Source: Cytophagales bacterium
GTDB taxonomy: Bacteria; Bacteroidota; Bacteroidia; Cytophagales; Cyclobacteriaceae
DNA length: 49,528 bases
Direction of reading: 5' to 3'
Assembly: GCA_016124425.1 (NCBI GenBank)
Contig: WGNT01000021.1
Coordinates: 1-49,528, forward strand
A program made the translations under genes and the position numbers. Of this stretch, positions 1 to 8,295 are shown piece after piece. The notes below the pieces were generated by a model. The model was given only the letters and a program-made list of their open reading frames with translations. It was not told where the DNA came from and searched no databases. Positions within the stretch are counted from its first letter, which is position 1. Each line of letters begins with the position of its first letter.

Positions 1-735
1 ACATCTTTGCTCAGAATATCAAATCCCGTGTGCATGTCAAGCGAAAAATGGAACGCAAACACCGCCATTTTATCCGGTGACGTCATGTTGGTCCGCGCTT
101 ACGACATGTTGCTGCACATTGCGCCGGATAAGTTGGGACATTGTATCCGCTATTTTAACAAAACGGCAGCTGAGGTATGTGAGGGTCAGCAGCTAGATAT
201 GAACTTCGAATCGCTGGATACAGTCTCAGAAGCAGCATACCTGGAAATGATCCGGCTCAAAACAGCCGTCCTGTTGGGCTTTTCGCTACAGTATGGAGCT
301 ATACTGGCCGGTGCCCCGGAGTCCGATTGTGAGCGGCTTTACGACTTTGGTGTTAACATTGGGCTCGGATTTCAATTGAAAGACGATCTACTCGATGTCT
401 ATGCGGACAAAAACTTATTCGGTAAGCAGGTGGGCGGCGACATCATTTCGAATAAGAAAACCTACTTGCTTATCAAAGCGAAAGAACTCGCCCAAGGATC
501 CGAAGCAGCAGCTTTGGCTTCATGGATTGGGGCTAGGGCTTTCGATAAGGAAGAAAAGGTGAGAGAAGTGACCAGAATCTATGATGCACTCGGCATTCAA
601 GAACTTACCAAACAAAAAATGCAAGCCTATTTTGATAAGGGTTTTTCCCAGCTCAATGAGATCCACCCGTTGCGGATGGAAGGGAAAGATTTGTTGTCAC
701 AGGTAACCCAGGACTTGGTAAACCGGGAAAAGTAA
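1..735 (+). CDS. Polyprenyl (geranylgeranyl/farnesyl-type) diphosphate synthase, 5'-truncated
   Basis: This is the 3' part of a trans-isoprenyl diphosphate synthase, which condenses isopentenyl diphosphate with allylic diphosphates. The frame is open to the left edge, so the true start lies outside the window. From residue EKWNANTAILSGDVML on it follows the family closely, and the second aspartate-rich motif DDLLD (in QLKDDLLDVYAD) is intact with the following GGDIISNKKTYL. The first DDxxD motif is not visible. The first ~14 codons do not resemble the family, whereas another frame (from position 3) reads VHVKRK just before a five-A run at 43-47, hinting at a one-base frameshift or an assembly artefact at the edge. 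A full-length family member is about 320 residues. It could supply geranylgeranyl diphosphate to the carotenoid genes at 39852-45023, but respiratory quinone synthesis is equally possible. Confidence 0.9.
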   Translation, partial: TSLLRISNPVCMSSEKWNANTAILSGDVMLVRAYDMLLHIAPDKLGHCIRYFNKTAAEVCEGQQLDMNFESLDTVSEAAYLEMIRLKTAVLLGFSLQYGAILAGAPESDCERLYDFGVNIGLGFQLKDDLLDVYADKNLFGKQVGGDIISNKKTYLLIKAKELAQGSEAAALASWIGARAFDKEEKVREVTRIYDALGIQELTKQKMQAYFDKGFSQLNEIHPLRMEGKDLLSQVTQDLVNREK

Positions 736-752
736 CGAATTACACCCCCCTT

Positions 753-1382
753 ATGGAACTATCACTCACTATTATTTTGATTGCGGTCACTTGCCTTAGT
801 TCATACTATGCCTGGCAAAATCCGGAGTTTATGGAAAAAAGCATGTTTACCCCCTATCGGGTAAAGCATCGCAAGGAGTACTTGAGGTTTATCCTGTCCG
901 GATTTATCCATAAGGACGGCACCCACCTTCTTTTTAATATGTTTACATTCTACTTCTTTGGACAGGTAGTGGAGCAGTTTCTGGGATATATGTTTGGGCC
1001 AACCTTTGGGGTGATTGTATTTATAGCATTTTATATATTTGCAATTGTTATCTCGGACATACCTACCTATTTGAAAGAGCAGGACAATCCGCACTACCAT
1101 GCCTTGGGTGCGTCGGGAGGAACTGCGGCGATGGTTTTTGCCAGCATCATTTTGATGCCCCTGGCGGATATTTGCATATTTGGTATCTTTTGTCTTCCCG
1201 GATTCATATTGGGAACATTGTTTTTGATTTACGCCATTTACAAGGGAAGGCTAGCGGACGACCATATCAACCATGACGCCCACCTTTACGGGGCGTTGAC
1301 CGGGATTCTGTTTGTACTGATATTGTCACCCGAGAGTGGGTTGTATTTTTTGGAGGAGATTAGCGGGTATATGCCGTTTTGA
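753..1382 (+). CDS. Rhomboid family intramembrane serine protease
   Basis: A 209-residue polytopic membrane protein of the rhomboid family, which cleaves transmembrane substrates within the bilayer. The catalytic serine is Ser121 in GASGG and its partner is His177 in DAHLYGA. The oxyanion-region motif HxxxxHLLFN lies at about residues 53-62. About six hydrophobic segments are visible. The start 17 bases after the stop of the preceding prenyl synthase suggests cotranscription. The insertion around residues 100-115 (SDIPTYLKEQD) between membrane segments is hydrophilic, as in other Bacteroidota members. The substrate is unknown. It ends 166 bases before the convergent sulfatase, and no terminator hairpin is visible between them. 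Confidence 0.9.
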   Translation: MELSLTIILIAVTCLSSYYAWQNPEFMEKSMFTPYRVKHRKEYLRFILSGFIHKDGTHLLFNMFTFYFFGQVVEQFLGYMFGPTFGVIVFIAFYIFAIVISDIPTYLKEQDNPHYHALGASGGTAAMVFASIILMPLADICIFGIFCLPGFILGTLFLIYAIYKGRLADDHINHDAHLYGALTGILFVLILSPESGLYFLEEISGYMPF

Positions 1383-1548
1383 GGGTTAGCCGTTTGGATG
1401 AGCTGTTCAATTTTTTGCTAGTCGGAAAGGGCTGACCATCTTACTTGTTTCGCTACTTACGCATTTTTTTGAAAACGTCTTCTGAGTCAATTCCCTCACC
1501 GCTTTTAATCCGTTCCCTTCCAACCACTTCATCCATCCGGACAATCAA

Positions 1549-3036
1549 TCACCTTCCAACGAGCAGAGAATTCCTCCAGGATATTTCCAACAACGTATCT
1601 AACTCCGTTAACATGCTTTCATATTCGGGTAAAATGGCTAGATTTTGATGTGCCAAAGAATTGTCTTTATGTTGATACAGTTCTTGTGCCAGGATATTTC
1701 CGCTGCTAAGTTCTTCCCATCGGGTGTAGCGGTATTGTTCTGTACGCATTGAATAACCCATAACCTCTCCATTGTTTCGGGGAAATTGACTTAGCGCTAC
1801 TTCCTTCCATTTTTGATCGGGATGCTGTAAAACAGGCACAAAACTTTTTCCTTGTAGGTGTGCCGGTTTTGGTAAATTAGCCAATTCCGATAGTGTAGGA
1901 TAAATATCCACCAATTCAACAAGTGAAGCGGTACGGTGCCCTTTGTCTGTCATCCGCGGTACACATACCATGAGTGGTGCCCGGGTGTCGATTTCATAAT
2001 TGGTATGTTTGCACCAGTCCCCATACTCCCCCACTTTAAAGCCATGGTCACCCCACAGGACAATAATTGTATTATCCGCTAGGTTTAACCTTTCCAGTTC
2101 GTCCAACACTTTCCCGACTTGTGCATCCACGTAGCTGACGCAGGCCCGGTATCCGTGAATAAGCTTTCGGGTGAGCGCAGTATCCAAATCTCCTTCCGGA
2201 GGCACGGAATAATAGGCGCGTAATTCTCCCCAGTTGGAAGGCGCGATTCCAGGCGTACCAACTGGCAATACAGGCTTGGGAAGGATTATGTCCGAAGCTT
2301 GGTACATATCCCAATATTTCTTGGGAGCATTGAAGGGGAGATGCGGCTTATAAAAACCTATTCCCAGAAAGAAAGGCTTCTTCTGTTCACTCATTTGACG
2401 CAGCGATGCTATCGCACGCGCTGCAATCACGCCATCAGGGTAAGCGGTATCCGGCAAATCGGCCATTTCATAGGGCAATCCTCCCCCGTTATTCAGATCT
2501 GCAATGGCATTGCTTGTATCCAAGGCATAAGCCCGCCAGTTTTCCATGGGCCATTGAGGCTCTATACGGCGGTCTTGGTCATTTCCACCTACGCTCCAGG
2601 AAGCGCTGTCTAAAAGCGCTGCATGGTAAATTTTACCCCAGAATTCCGTATGATACCCGTGCTGCAGGAAATGCTGCGGTAAGGTAACCACATTTGGTAC
2701 CACGTCCCTGAAATGGGTTTGCAGATCATAGATGCCGGTAATATCCGGGCGAAGGCCGGTCATCACACTGGTACGGGAGGGCGAACAAACACTCTGTTGA
2801 CAATAAGCCCGTTCAAAAAGGACACTCCGCCGCGCCAGTCGATCAATGTTGGGAGAGTGGATGTGATTCTCACCATAGCAGCCAAGTTCAGGTCTAAGGT
2901 CATCCACAGCGATGAACAGGATATTCACCGGAGGAGGAGTTTCCAAGGAATTCCCTGAATTTTCAGCCGGCCGACAACTAGAAGAGAGTACCAGAATACA
3001 TAGTAGCGTAACGAAGTAAATTGGGTTTTTTTGCAT
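1549..3036 (-). CDS. Lipoprotein sulfatase, iduronate-2-sulfatase-like
   Basis: A 495-residue type I sulfatase that hydrolyses sulfate esters, probably of sulfated polysaccharide. The N-terminus is a lipoprotein signal with the lipid-accepting Cys21 in LSSSC. The metal-binding Asp pair is at 45-46 (VDDLRPE) and the formylglycine signature CSPSR is at 84-88, so Cys84 is the residue to be oxidised. FWGKIYH and a GDHG motif further on fit the iduronate-2-sulfatase-like group. No sulfatase-maturing enzyme is in the window; the FGE-fold protein at 22181 lacks the catalytic cysteines. The gene starts only 32 bases after the LTA-synthase-like gene on the same strand, but its base composition is less A/T-rich than the cluster upstream, so I treat it as native flanking sequence that could be read through. 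The exact substrate cannot be told. Confidence 0.92.
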   Translation of the reverse strand: MQKNPIYFVTLLCILVLSSSCRPAENSGNSLETPPPVNILFIAVDDLRPELGCYGENHIHSPNIDRLARRSVLFERAYCQQSVCSPSRTSVMTGLRPDITGIYDLQTHFRDVVPNVVTLPQHFLQHGYHTEFWGKIYHAALLDSASWSVGGNDQDRRIEPQWPMENWRAYALDTSNAIADLNNGGGLPYEMADLPDTAYPDGVIAARAIASLRQMSEQKKPFFLGIGFYKPHLPFNAPKKYWDMYQASDIILPKPVLPVGTPGIAPSNWGELRAYYSVPPEGDLDTALTRKLIHGYRACVSYVDAQVGKVLDELERLNLADNTIIVLWGDHGFKVGEYGDWCKHTNYEIDTRAPLMVCVPRMTDKGHRTASLVELVDIYPTLSELANLPKPAHLQGKSFVPVLQHPDQKWKEVALSQFPRNNGEVMGYSMRTEQYRYTRWEELSSGNILAQELYQHKDNSLAHQNLAILPEYESMLTELDTLLEISWRNSLLVGR

Positions 3037-3068
3037 AATTGTCGGTCTGGGTTTACGCTATGTAAGTG

Positions 3069-4778
3069 TTAGTGACTCTTCTTTTCAAAGACTATGCCTT
3101 CGGGAAATATAGGCAGATTGACAGTACTTTCGGAGTAAACCTGTAAGAAAGACTTCATGAATAAGGAGTAGAATCCTTCGTGTCTTATAGTATTATTAAT
3201 ATTAGTTAGCCCTTCATGAAAACCTTCGCTTCTAAATCCATCAATCAATTTCTCATTTGTCGACAATACATACAATGGTGTTTCGAAACCTAGTGAATCA
3301 GTAGGGATATATGGAGGTTGATGGTCTCCAAAGATAACATAGATCTTATTGGGATTTTTAGATACATAATCAAAAACCACTTCTAATTGATAAACAATTG
3401 ACTTAATATAATTTGCTTTTCTTGGCTTATTTATTTGTGTTGTTGTGTCAAAATTCTCAATAATGTTAAGGGTTTTATAATCTTCTTCTAATTGTAGAGG
3501 AGTATGCCAGTTACAATGGGAATTGAGTGTAGAAAAAAGTGAAATTTTGGGCTTAATGGATTTTGAATTGATAATCTCCATTCCTTTCCAAAGAGAGAAC
3601 TGATCGGGCGGACTGTAGGAAGCATTCATAAAATCGAGTGTTTTTCCACGATATTCTAAATCATCCCATTTAATAAAGGAATCCATAGGATACACATTTT
3701 TCACCTTTTCCCAATCAACCTGAAAATCATCATATCCCCCTAATGTAGCAATCATAGAAGCGTCGTATCCCTGATCTTTAAAATAATGGATCATTGATTT
3801 ATATCTTTTAAAATTAGATTGAATTTTAAAGATAGCATTGTACTGAATGTCATGCTCCATTTTGTATCCATAAACTAAGGATCCAACGCTCAACCAAGAA
3901 CCTCCACCATATTGTGGTGCTGTGGAATAGCTAGATGCAATGTGTATACCTTTACTTGAGAATTTCTCGTGATAATCTGATAGTGTCTTTTTGATTTCGG
4001 CATAAATTTCCTCATCCTTATAAGCTACCGAACCAAAAGATTCTATAGATATGATTACAATGTCTGGCTTTTCTATAAGGTTGTAATTTGAATAGATATT
4101 TTTTGATAATACATCATTTATATCAAAATTTAACATACTCAGATATTTCTTTGAATTGATTATATTTTTAAAAAAATGAATACTTGGCGAGAGTACACCC
4201 CTCAAATGATAAATATGAAATCGAAAGCTGAAAATATCTTTGAAACCTAAAACGACTAAACCAGAAACTAGTAAGAGATAGGTAATAGTTGATACTTCTA
4301 GGGAAAGTAATGATTTCGATATATAATAAAATAGGCTGTAAAATAGGATTAATACTAAAAATAACGCAAAGAAGATAATGTACTTTTTCTTCTTCATAAG
4401 TGTTAATCCAACTTTTATAAAACTTATATCTGCCTTTATCATTGGAACTCTTTTAAAGAAAAAGGTAATTGTAAAAATGTATGTAATATAAATCAGGCTC
4501 CAAAGACTAACAGCAGCGATCAAGTGAGAGGCGAGATTACTTTCTATTTGAAAAACCTTGAATAGCAATATGAGAAATGAACATTCCAAATTTATCCTTA
4601 AGAAGTCACTTGAAACTCTACAATAGTGTTGACCTAGAAAATACCTTATATTCAGTATACTGATTTTTAGAAAATAGATTGGATTAGGTTGCTGCTTAAT
4701 ATTGGAAAGATATCCAAGAAAAAAGCAAAGAAAATTAATTGACAGAAAAAGTAAGACAAACTTTACATCCTGATTCAT
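3069..4778 (-). CDS. LTA synthase / phosphoethanolamine-transferase-like membrane protein (sulfatase superfamily)
   Basis: A 569-residue protein with about five membrane segments in the first 190 residues, then an extracytoplasmic alkaline-phosphatase-fold domain. Visible motifs are IVIISIESFGS (metal-binding Glu247), APQYGGGSW at 287-295 (a Ser/Thr nucleophile is expected here, probably Ser294) and IFGDHQPPY near residue 495. This is the layout of lipoteichoic acid synthase and related enzymes that move phosphoglycerol or phosphoethanolamine from a phospholipid to a sugar or lipid outside the membrane. It is the last gene of the A/T-rich cluster, 11 bases after the PTPS-like gene. By inference it adds a phospho-headgroup to the exported product. 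The substrate is unknown and a non-transferase role is possible. Composition is strongly A/T-rich compared with the sulfatase that follows. Confidence 0.8.
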   Translation of the reverse strand: MNQDVKFVLLFLSINFLCFFLGYLSNIKQQPNPIYFLKISILNIRYFLGQHYCRVSSDFLRINLECSFLILLFKVFQIESNLASHLIAAVSLWSLIYITYIFTITFFFKRVPMIKADISFIKVGLTLMKKKKYIIFFALFLVLILFYSLFYYISKSLLSLEVSTITYLLLVSGLVVLGFKDIFSFRFHIYHLRGVLSPSIHFFKNIINSKKYLSMLNFDINDVLSKNIYSNYNLIEKPDIVIISIESFGSVAYKDEEIYAEIKKTLSDYHEKFSSKGIHIASSYSTAPQYGGGSWLSVGSLVYGYKMEHDIQYNAIFKIQSNFKRYKSMIHYFKDQGYDASMIATLGGYDDFQVDWEKVKNVYPMDSFIKWDDLEYRGKTLDFMNASYSPPDQFSLWKGMEIINSKSIKPKISLFSTLNSHCNWHTPLQLEEDYKTLNIIENFDTTTQINKPRKANYIKSIVYQLEVVFDYVSKNPNKIYVIFGDHQPPYIPTDSLGFETPLYVLSTNEKLIDGFRSEGFHEGLTNINNTIRHEGFYSLFMKSFLQVYSESTVNLPIFPEGIVFEKKSH

Positions 4779-4789
4779 AATTGAATTAT

Positions 4790-5164
4790 TTAATTAGATT
4801 CATATCCAGCCCATGCTGAATGTGTCTCACCGAGGTTCACAGCGATGGTACCCATAAAAAATGAGCTGACTTTATTTTTTACCTCATCGTGGATATACTT
4901 TGCCATAAATTCAGTGGTCGTCAGTTTACCATTGAAAATTTCCAAGGCATCTAAGTTTTGATACGACAAGGGAGATAATACCTCTTTGATGACATTGTGA
5001 GCCAGTCCTATGTCTATTACTACGTTGTGCTCATCCAAGTTTTCACTTCTGAACGTAACGTCTACGACAAAGGTAGCCCCATGCATATTCTGGGCGGGGC
5101 CAAAAAAGGGATGTGGCAGTGAGTGTGCAATCATTATCGAATCTCTAACAGTAACGTGGTACAT
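4790..5164 (-). CDS. 6-pyruvoyltetrahydropterin synthase / QueD-fold protein lacking catalytic residues
   Basis: A 124-residue T-fold protein of the PTPS/QueD family. Against E. coli QueD the alignment is clear: His14 (IAHSLP) and His28 (NMHG) match two zinc ligands, but the third ligand is Ala30 (HGA in place of HGH). The catalytic cysteine of the CxxxHGH motif is Ala24, and the catalytic His of the LDHHYLN motif is replaced in NLDALEIFNG. The pterin-anchoring Glu in the C-terminal ETHSA motif is kept. It therefore probably binds a pterin- or pyrimidine-like ring but is unlikely to carry out the normal zinc-dependent reaction. From memory, S. coelicolor SCO6650 shows the same losses. It sits between the FkbM methyltransferase and the LTA-synthase-like gene. 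Confidence 0.85.
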   Translation of the reverse strand: MYHVTVRDSIMIAHSLPHPFFGPAQNMHGATFVVDVTFRSENLDEHNVVIDIGLAHNVIKEVLSPLSYQNLDALEIFNGKLTTTEFMAKYIHDEVKNKVSSFFMGTIAVNLGETHSAWAGYESN

Positions 5165-5182
5165 AAAATTATTGTTTATAGT

Positions 5183-5926
5183 TTATATATGATATGTTCT
5201 GGCATAAATATCACCCGTGTATAATTTCGAGTTGTTTGTAAGGTGGGTTTTTATATCATCTGCTTCGACCCAGTCCTTAAATGTCATTTTAAACGTTTCT
5301 CGTAAAGAGAAATTAAATTGTGTATATCCTAATTTCGATAATATCAATATACATTCCTCCATAAGGTCGATATTGAAACTTAGCACTTCGAAAGAAATAT
5401 AGTTAACTGGTTGACTCAGTCCTTGCAATACTTCGGATTCATATCCTTCCACATCGATTTTGATAAAAACAGGTTTTCCATATTTGGTGATTAACTCATC
5501 TAACGTTAGCACATTTATTTCAATAGTCTCGTCATACGGAATAGTTAGCGGAGTTGCGCGATTGATCTTGTTTCTCCATTCTTTACCGGACAGTGTGCTA
5601 AGCGTAGGGAATAAATTGCTGATATGTAAGGTAGAGGTTGCTTTTGTGGCACCAAGTGCAATTTCCTCATTGTAATAATTTTGGTTTCCTTTAAACACCG
5701 ATGCTAAGTAGGCGGAAAATCTGGGTTGCGGCTCTACCCCTACTACTCTGGCATCCAAACTTAACCAAGCTGCCGATCTGTCCCCGAGGTGAGCACCAAC
5801 ATCAAAACATAGATCGCCTTTTTTTATAAACTGACTATAAAATGCTTTAGCCCTTTTTTTCTTCCATGGATTACCTTCATAGAGAACTTTAGAAATCCAC
5901 CATCCAATAGCTCTTTTTATGTTCAT
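5183..5926 (-). CDS. FkbM family SAM-dependent methyltransferase
   Basis: A 247-residue class I methyltransferase of the FkbM family, which typically O-methylates hydroxyls of sugars or natural products. The SAM-binding motif FDVGAHLGD is at 41-49, followed by an acidic strand-2 residue in VVGVEPQP, and the family-typical IKIDVEGYE lies near residue 155. Its start overlaps the end of the MDR oxidoreductase gene by 4 bases, and it ends 18 bases before the PTPS-like gene, so it belongs to the same transcript. It is one of four methyltransferase-like proteins in this cluster. The acceptor is unknown, probably a sugar hydroxyl. Confidence 0.88.
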   Translation of the reverse strand: MNIKRAIGWWISKVLYEGNPWKKKRAKAFYSQFIKKGDLCFDVGAHLGDRSAAWLSLDARVVGVEPQPRFSAYLASVFKGNQNYYNEEIALGATKATSTLHISNLFPTLSTLSGKEWRNKINRATPLTIPYDETIEINVLTLDELITKYGKPVFIKIDVEGYESEVLQGLSQPVNYISFEVLSFNIDLMEECILILSKLGYTQFNFSLRETFKMTFKDWVEADDIKTHLTNNSKLYTGDIYARTYHI

Positions 5927-6864
5927 GACCTAGTATAGTTAATTAGATCGACCAAGGCATGCTTGTTTCCCGGTGTCTTCAATGCGTCAAAATGGGCGGG
6001 TGTATTTTCGAATGGAATCTCATTTGAAATTAACTCATCATAGGATTCATGCAGCAGTAAGTCACAGGCTGCTTGCTTTCGTTCTTTATACTCTTTAAAT
6101 GGAGCAAAAGGAGAAACAGTCGATACCTGACTACTTATGAGTTTCACTCTATTGTAGTGGAAGTTTCCTCCCAATTGGAGGTTCACCGCTTTATTTCCGT
6201 ACCAGCTTAGTTCTATTACGGAACCACCTTTTTTTACATGATCCAGAGCATATTGCAACCCGTTGTTCGAGGCTGAGGTGTGAAATATCACATCAAAATC
6301 ACTAGTTTCCATTGGAAACCCCATTTGTTGCGCCTTTGAAAGCTTGTCCTTATCCAGTTCCTTAACGCATGGATTTATTCCGGTATAGTGCTTGACTGTT
6401 AGTGCCAATAGGGCACCGATGCCACCAAACCCAATCACTAACACTTTTTCCTTACCAGTCAATTGTGCATCCCACACGGCGTTTACAGCCGTTTCCATGT
6501 TTGATAGCAAAGCAGCCCTTCTGTTGGGCAAATTCTGGGGGATGGTAAACAAATCTGATTCTTTGGCGTATAGAAAGTTTTGATGTGGATGCATTAAATG
6601 TACATTTCTGCCATCTTCAGTTTTTCCTACTAAAGAGTATCCGTATTTTACAGGAAAGTTAAAATTTCCACCCATGTAATTGACTCTCATGTTTTCTTTA
6701 AGTGCGTTCGGAACAAGGCCACTAGCCACAAGGGTTTCAGTGCCAGTGCTTATGCATGAATAGTCGGCTTTTACTAGCACGTTTTCTTCTCCGGTAGGAA
6801 TGATTACCTCTTCGAGAACGGCTGTTGTCTTTTGATCTATATGCCACAATGCCCTAGATTTCAT
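5923..6864 (-). CDS. Medium-chain (MDR) oxidoreductase, zinc-independent looking
   Basis: A 313-residue protein of the zinc-binding-dehydrogenase superfamily. It has an N-terminal GroES-like domain and a Rossmann NAD(P) domain (GFGGIG at 145-150). The usual catalytic zinc motif GHE is replaced by GYSLVG (75-80), and SCISTGTET (36-44) stands where classical members have GxCxSD. This matches the subfamily with SxxSxGTE and GYSxxG signatures often found in glycan and natural-product clusters. It probably oxidises or reduces a hydroxyl or keto group without structural zinc. It starts after a 117-base gap holding two hairpins, so it may head a secondary transcript or processed RNA. The substrate is unknown. 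Confidence 0.8.
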   Translation of the reverse strand: MKSRALWHIDQKTTAVLEEVIIPTGEENVLVKADYSCISTGTETLVASGLVPNALKENMRVNYMGGNFNFPVKYGYSLVGKTEDGRNVHLMHPHQNFLYAKESDLFTIPQNLPNRRAALLSNMETAVNAVWDAQLTGKEKVLVIGFGGIGALLALTVKHYTGINPCVKELDKDKLSKAQQMGFPMETSDFDVIFHTSASNNGLQYALDHVKKGGSVIELSWYGNKAVNLQLGGNFHYNRVKLISSQVSTVSPFAPFKEYKERKQAACDLLLHESYDELISNEIPFENTPAHFDALKTPGNKHALVDLINYTRS

Positions 6865-6899
6865 CTGTTTATAATTTGTTTTTCAGCGGTCATAACTTG

Positions 6900-6967
6900 T
6901 CCCGAGTATCGGGATGGAATCTTCGCATGAATTATAATCATCCCTCCGTGTGAGGTTTTCCTCATGC
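6900..6967. other. Two intercistronic hairpins
   Basis: The gap between the flippase and the oxidoreductase holds two inverted repeats: TCCCGA/TCGGGA with a 3-base loop (6900-6914), and TGAGG/CCTCA with a 4-base TTTT loop (6951-6964) that extends with wobble pairs to 6967. On the minus strand neither is followed by a clear T-run, so they look more like RNA-processing, stability or attenuation elements than standard terminators. The other spacings in the cluster are far shorter, from slight overlaps up to 18 bases. Confidence 0.5.
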
Positions 6968-6981
6968 TCGATTTCATGTGA

Positions 6982-8289
6982 TCAGAATTGAGTCCAGTAA
7001 ATAAAGAGAGCTGCACAAAAACCGAAATTGATCATGAGGTCATATGTCGGTCTTACGTTAAGCTTATGCTTGTGTTTTATTAACCAGTAGAACACCGATG
7101 TGTTGACAACATTGGCGATAAAAAGTGATAGTAGGATGCCGTCGATGCCGTATGATGGCACAAGTAAGTAAAAAACAGGAACTAAAACCAGTAACTTCAA
7201 AAATGAAATTAACGTCAAATTTGCCGAGTCTTTTTTATATGAAAACAATAGTGCAAAGTACCTGACATAAACAAGGGGTATAATGCTCATACCAAACAGC
7301 GGTATGCTCTTTATCAAAGTAAAGTATTTTGGGTTGTTTATCCAGTAAGGTAGAATAAATGCCAGGGTCATCACACTAAGTACTACAAGTAATGCGACAC
7401 CCACATATATAACTTGGTAGTAGGTTATGTTATGTTCCGATTCTTTGTTTTTTAAGCTAGTGAATAACCTAGGCCTCACTGCATTGTCCAGTGAATTTAT
7501 TATCGTCGAAAAAATCCCACCTGTCGTGAGTAATAGAGCATATATACCTAATAGTTCAAGTGTGTGATATTTTTTTAGAAAAAACCGGTCTAATTGTTGT
7601 TCAGCTGTTAACAGAAACAAAAATGGTATCAGCGGTAAGGTATATTTAAGACTTGTCCTTAACATACTATTATCTATCTTTCTGATCTTGAACTTGCCCT
7701 TATACACTATATAGATTAATTGAACGCATCCCGTAACTAAAAGGGCTACAAAAAAGGATAAAATTCCAAAACCCAATAAGACGATGCCAATGTATTGAAG
7801 ACAGATGGTAATAGCCGAAGCTGTTAGTGAGTACCATAGATATTCTTTTCGGTTTTCGCGGTTTTGGCAGTCTATGGCATATAAAATATTCATTGATCCA
7901 ATGAAGATGTTGACTACTGAGAGTAGGCCATACGGAAAGAAATTTACACCTGTACCAAATGCAACATCAAAAATAGATTCTCCAAATACCATTATTAAAA
8001 TTGATATAATGCTGGAAATGACCAATATCGATGTGAATAAAGTTTGAAAATACTTTTCTCTTTCAATTTCATAACTGTAGTCAAAATAGTAAACTCTATA
8101 TGCGGATTCCAATTTGAGACCCATCACTACACCTAATATAGCAGAGAAGGAATTTATTAAAGCATAGATCCCGTATTGCTCTACTGATAATATATTTAAA
8201 TATACTGGAAGCAAAAGGAATCCAATTATTGCCGGTAATATTGACGCTAAAGAATATAATGCGGTTGAAGTAAACACATTTTTAAACAT
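6982..8289 (-). CDS. Polysaccharide/oligosaccharide flippase (Wzx/MATE-like)
   Basis: A 435-residue protein made almost wholly of hydrophobic segments (about 12-14), beginning MFKNVFTSTALYSLASILPAIIG, as in Wzx-type flippases of the MOP exporter superfamily, with the typical AEQQLDRFFL motif near the middle. Such proteins turn lipid-linked glycans from the cytoplasmic to the outer face of the inner membrane. It starts 6 bases after the methyltransferase at 8296. Its presence says that the cluster product is a membrane-anchored molecule that is exported. The specific cargo cannot be read from the sequence. Confidence 0.85.
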   Translation of the reverse strand: MFKNVFTSTALYSLASILPAIIGFLLLPVYLNILSVEQYGIYALINSFSAILGVVMGLKLESAYRVYYFDYSYEIEREKYFQTLFTSILVISSIISILIMVFGESIFDVAFGTGVNFFPYGLLSVVNIFIGSMNILYAIDCQNRENRKEYLWYSLTASAITICLQYIGIVLLGFGILSFFVALLVTGCVQLIYIVYKGKFKIRKIDNSMLRTSLKYTLPLIPFLFLLTAEQQLDRFFLKKYHTLELLGIYALLLTTGGIFSTIINSLDNAVRPRLFTSLKNKESEHNITYYQVIYVGVALLVVLSVMTLAFILPYWINNPKYFTLIKSIPLFGMSIIPLVYVRYFALLFSYKKDSANLTLISFLKLLVLVPVFYLLVPSYGIDGILLSLFIANVVNTSVFYWLIKHKHKLNVRPTYDLMINFGFCAALFIYWTQF

Positions 8290-8295
8290 GTAAAT

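Noticed and set aside
1445-1648. 67-codon plus-strand frame after the rhomboid gene
   Set aside because: Overlaps the 3' end of the sulfatase on the opposite strand, low-complexity Ser/Thr/Pro translation, no sign of a real protein.
3037-3068. Second copy of the tRNA-derived repeat at the far end of the cluster (att site)
   Set aside because: No match to the 23-bp repeat in this gap or in 1383-1548, so a clean integrative element cannot be claimed.
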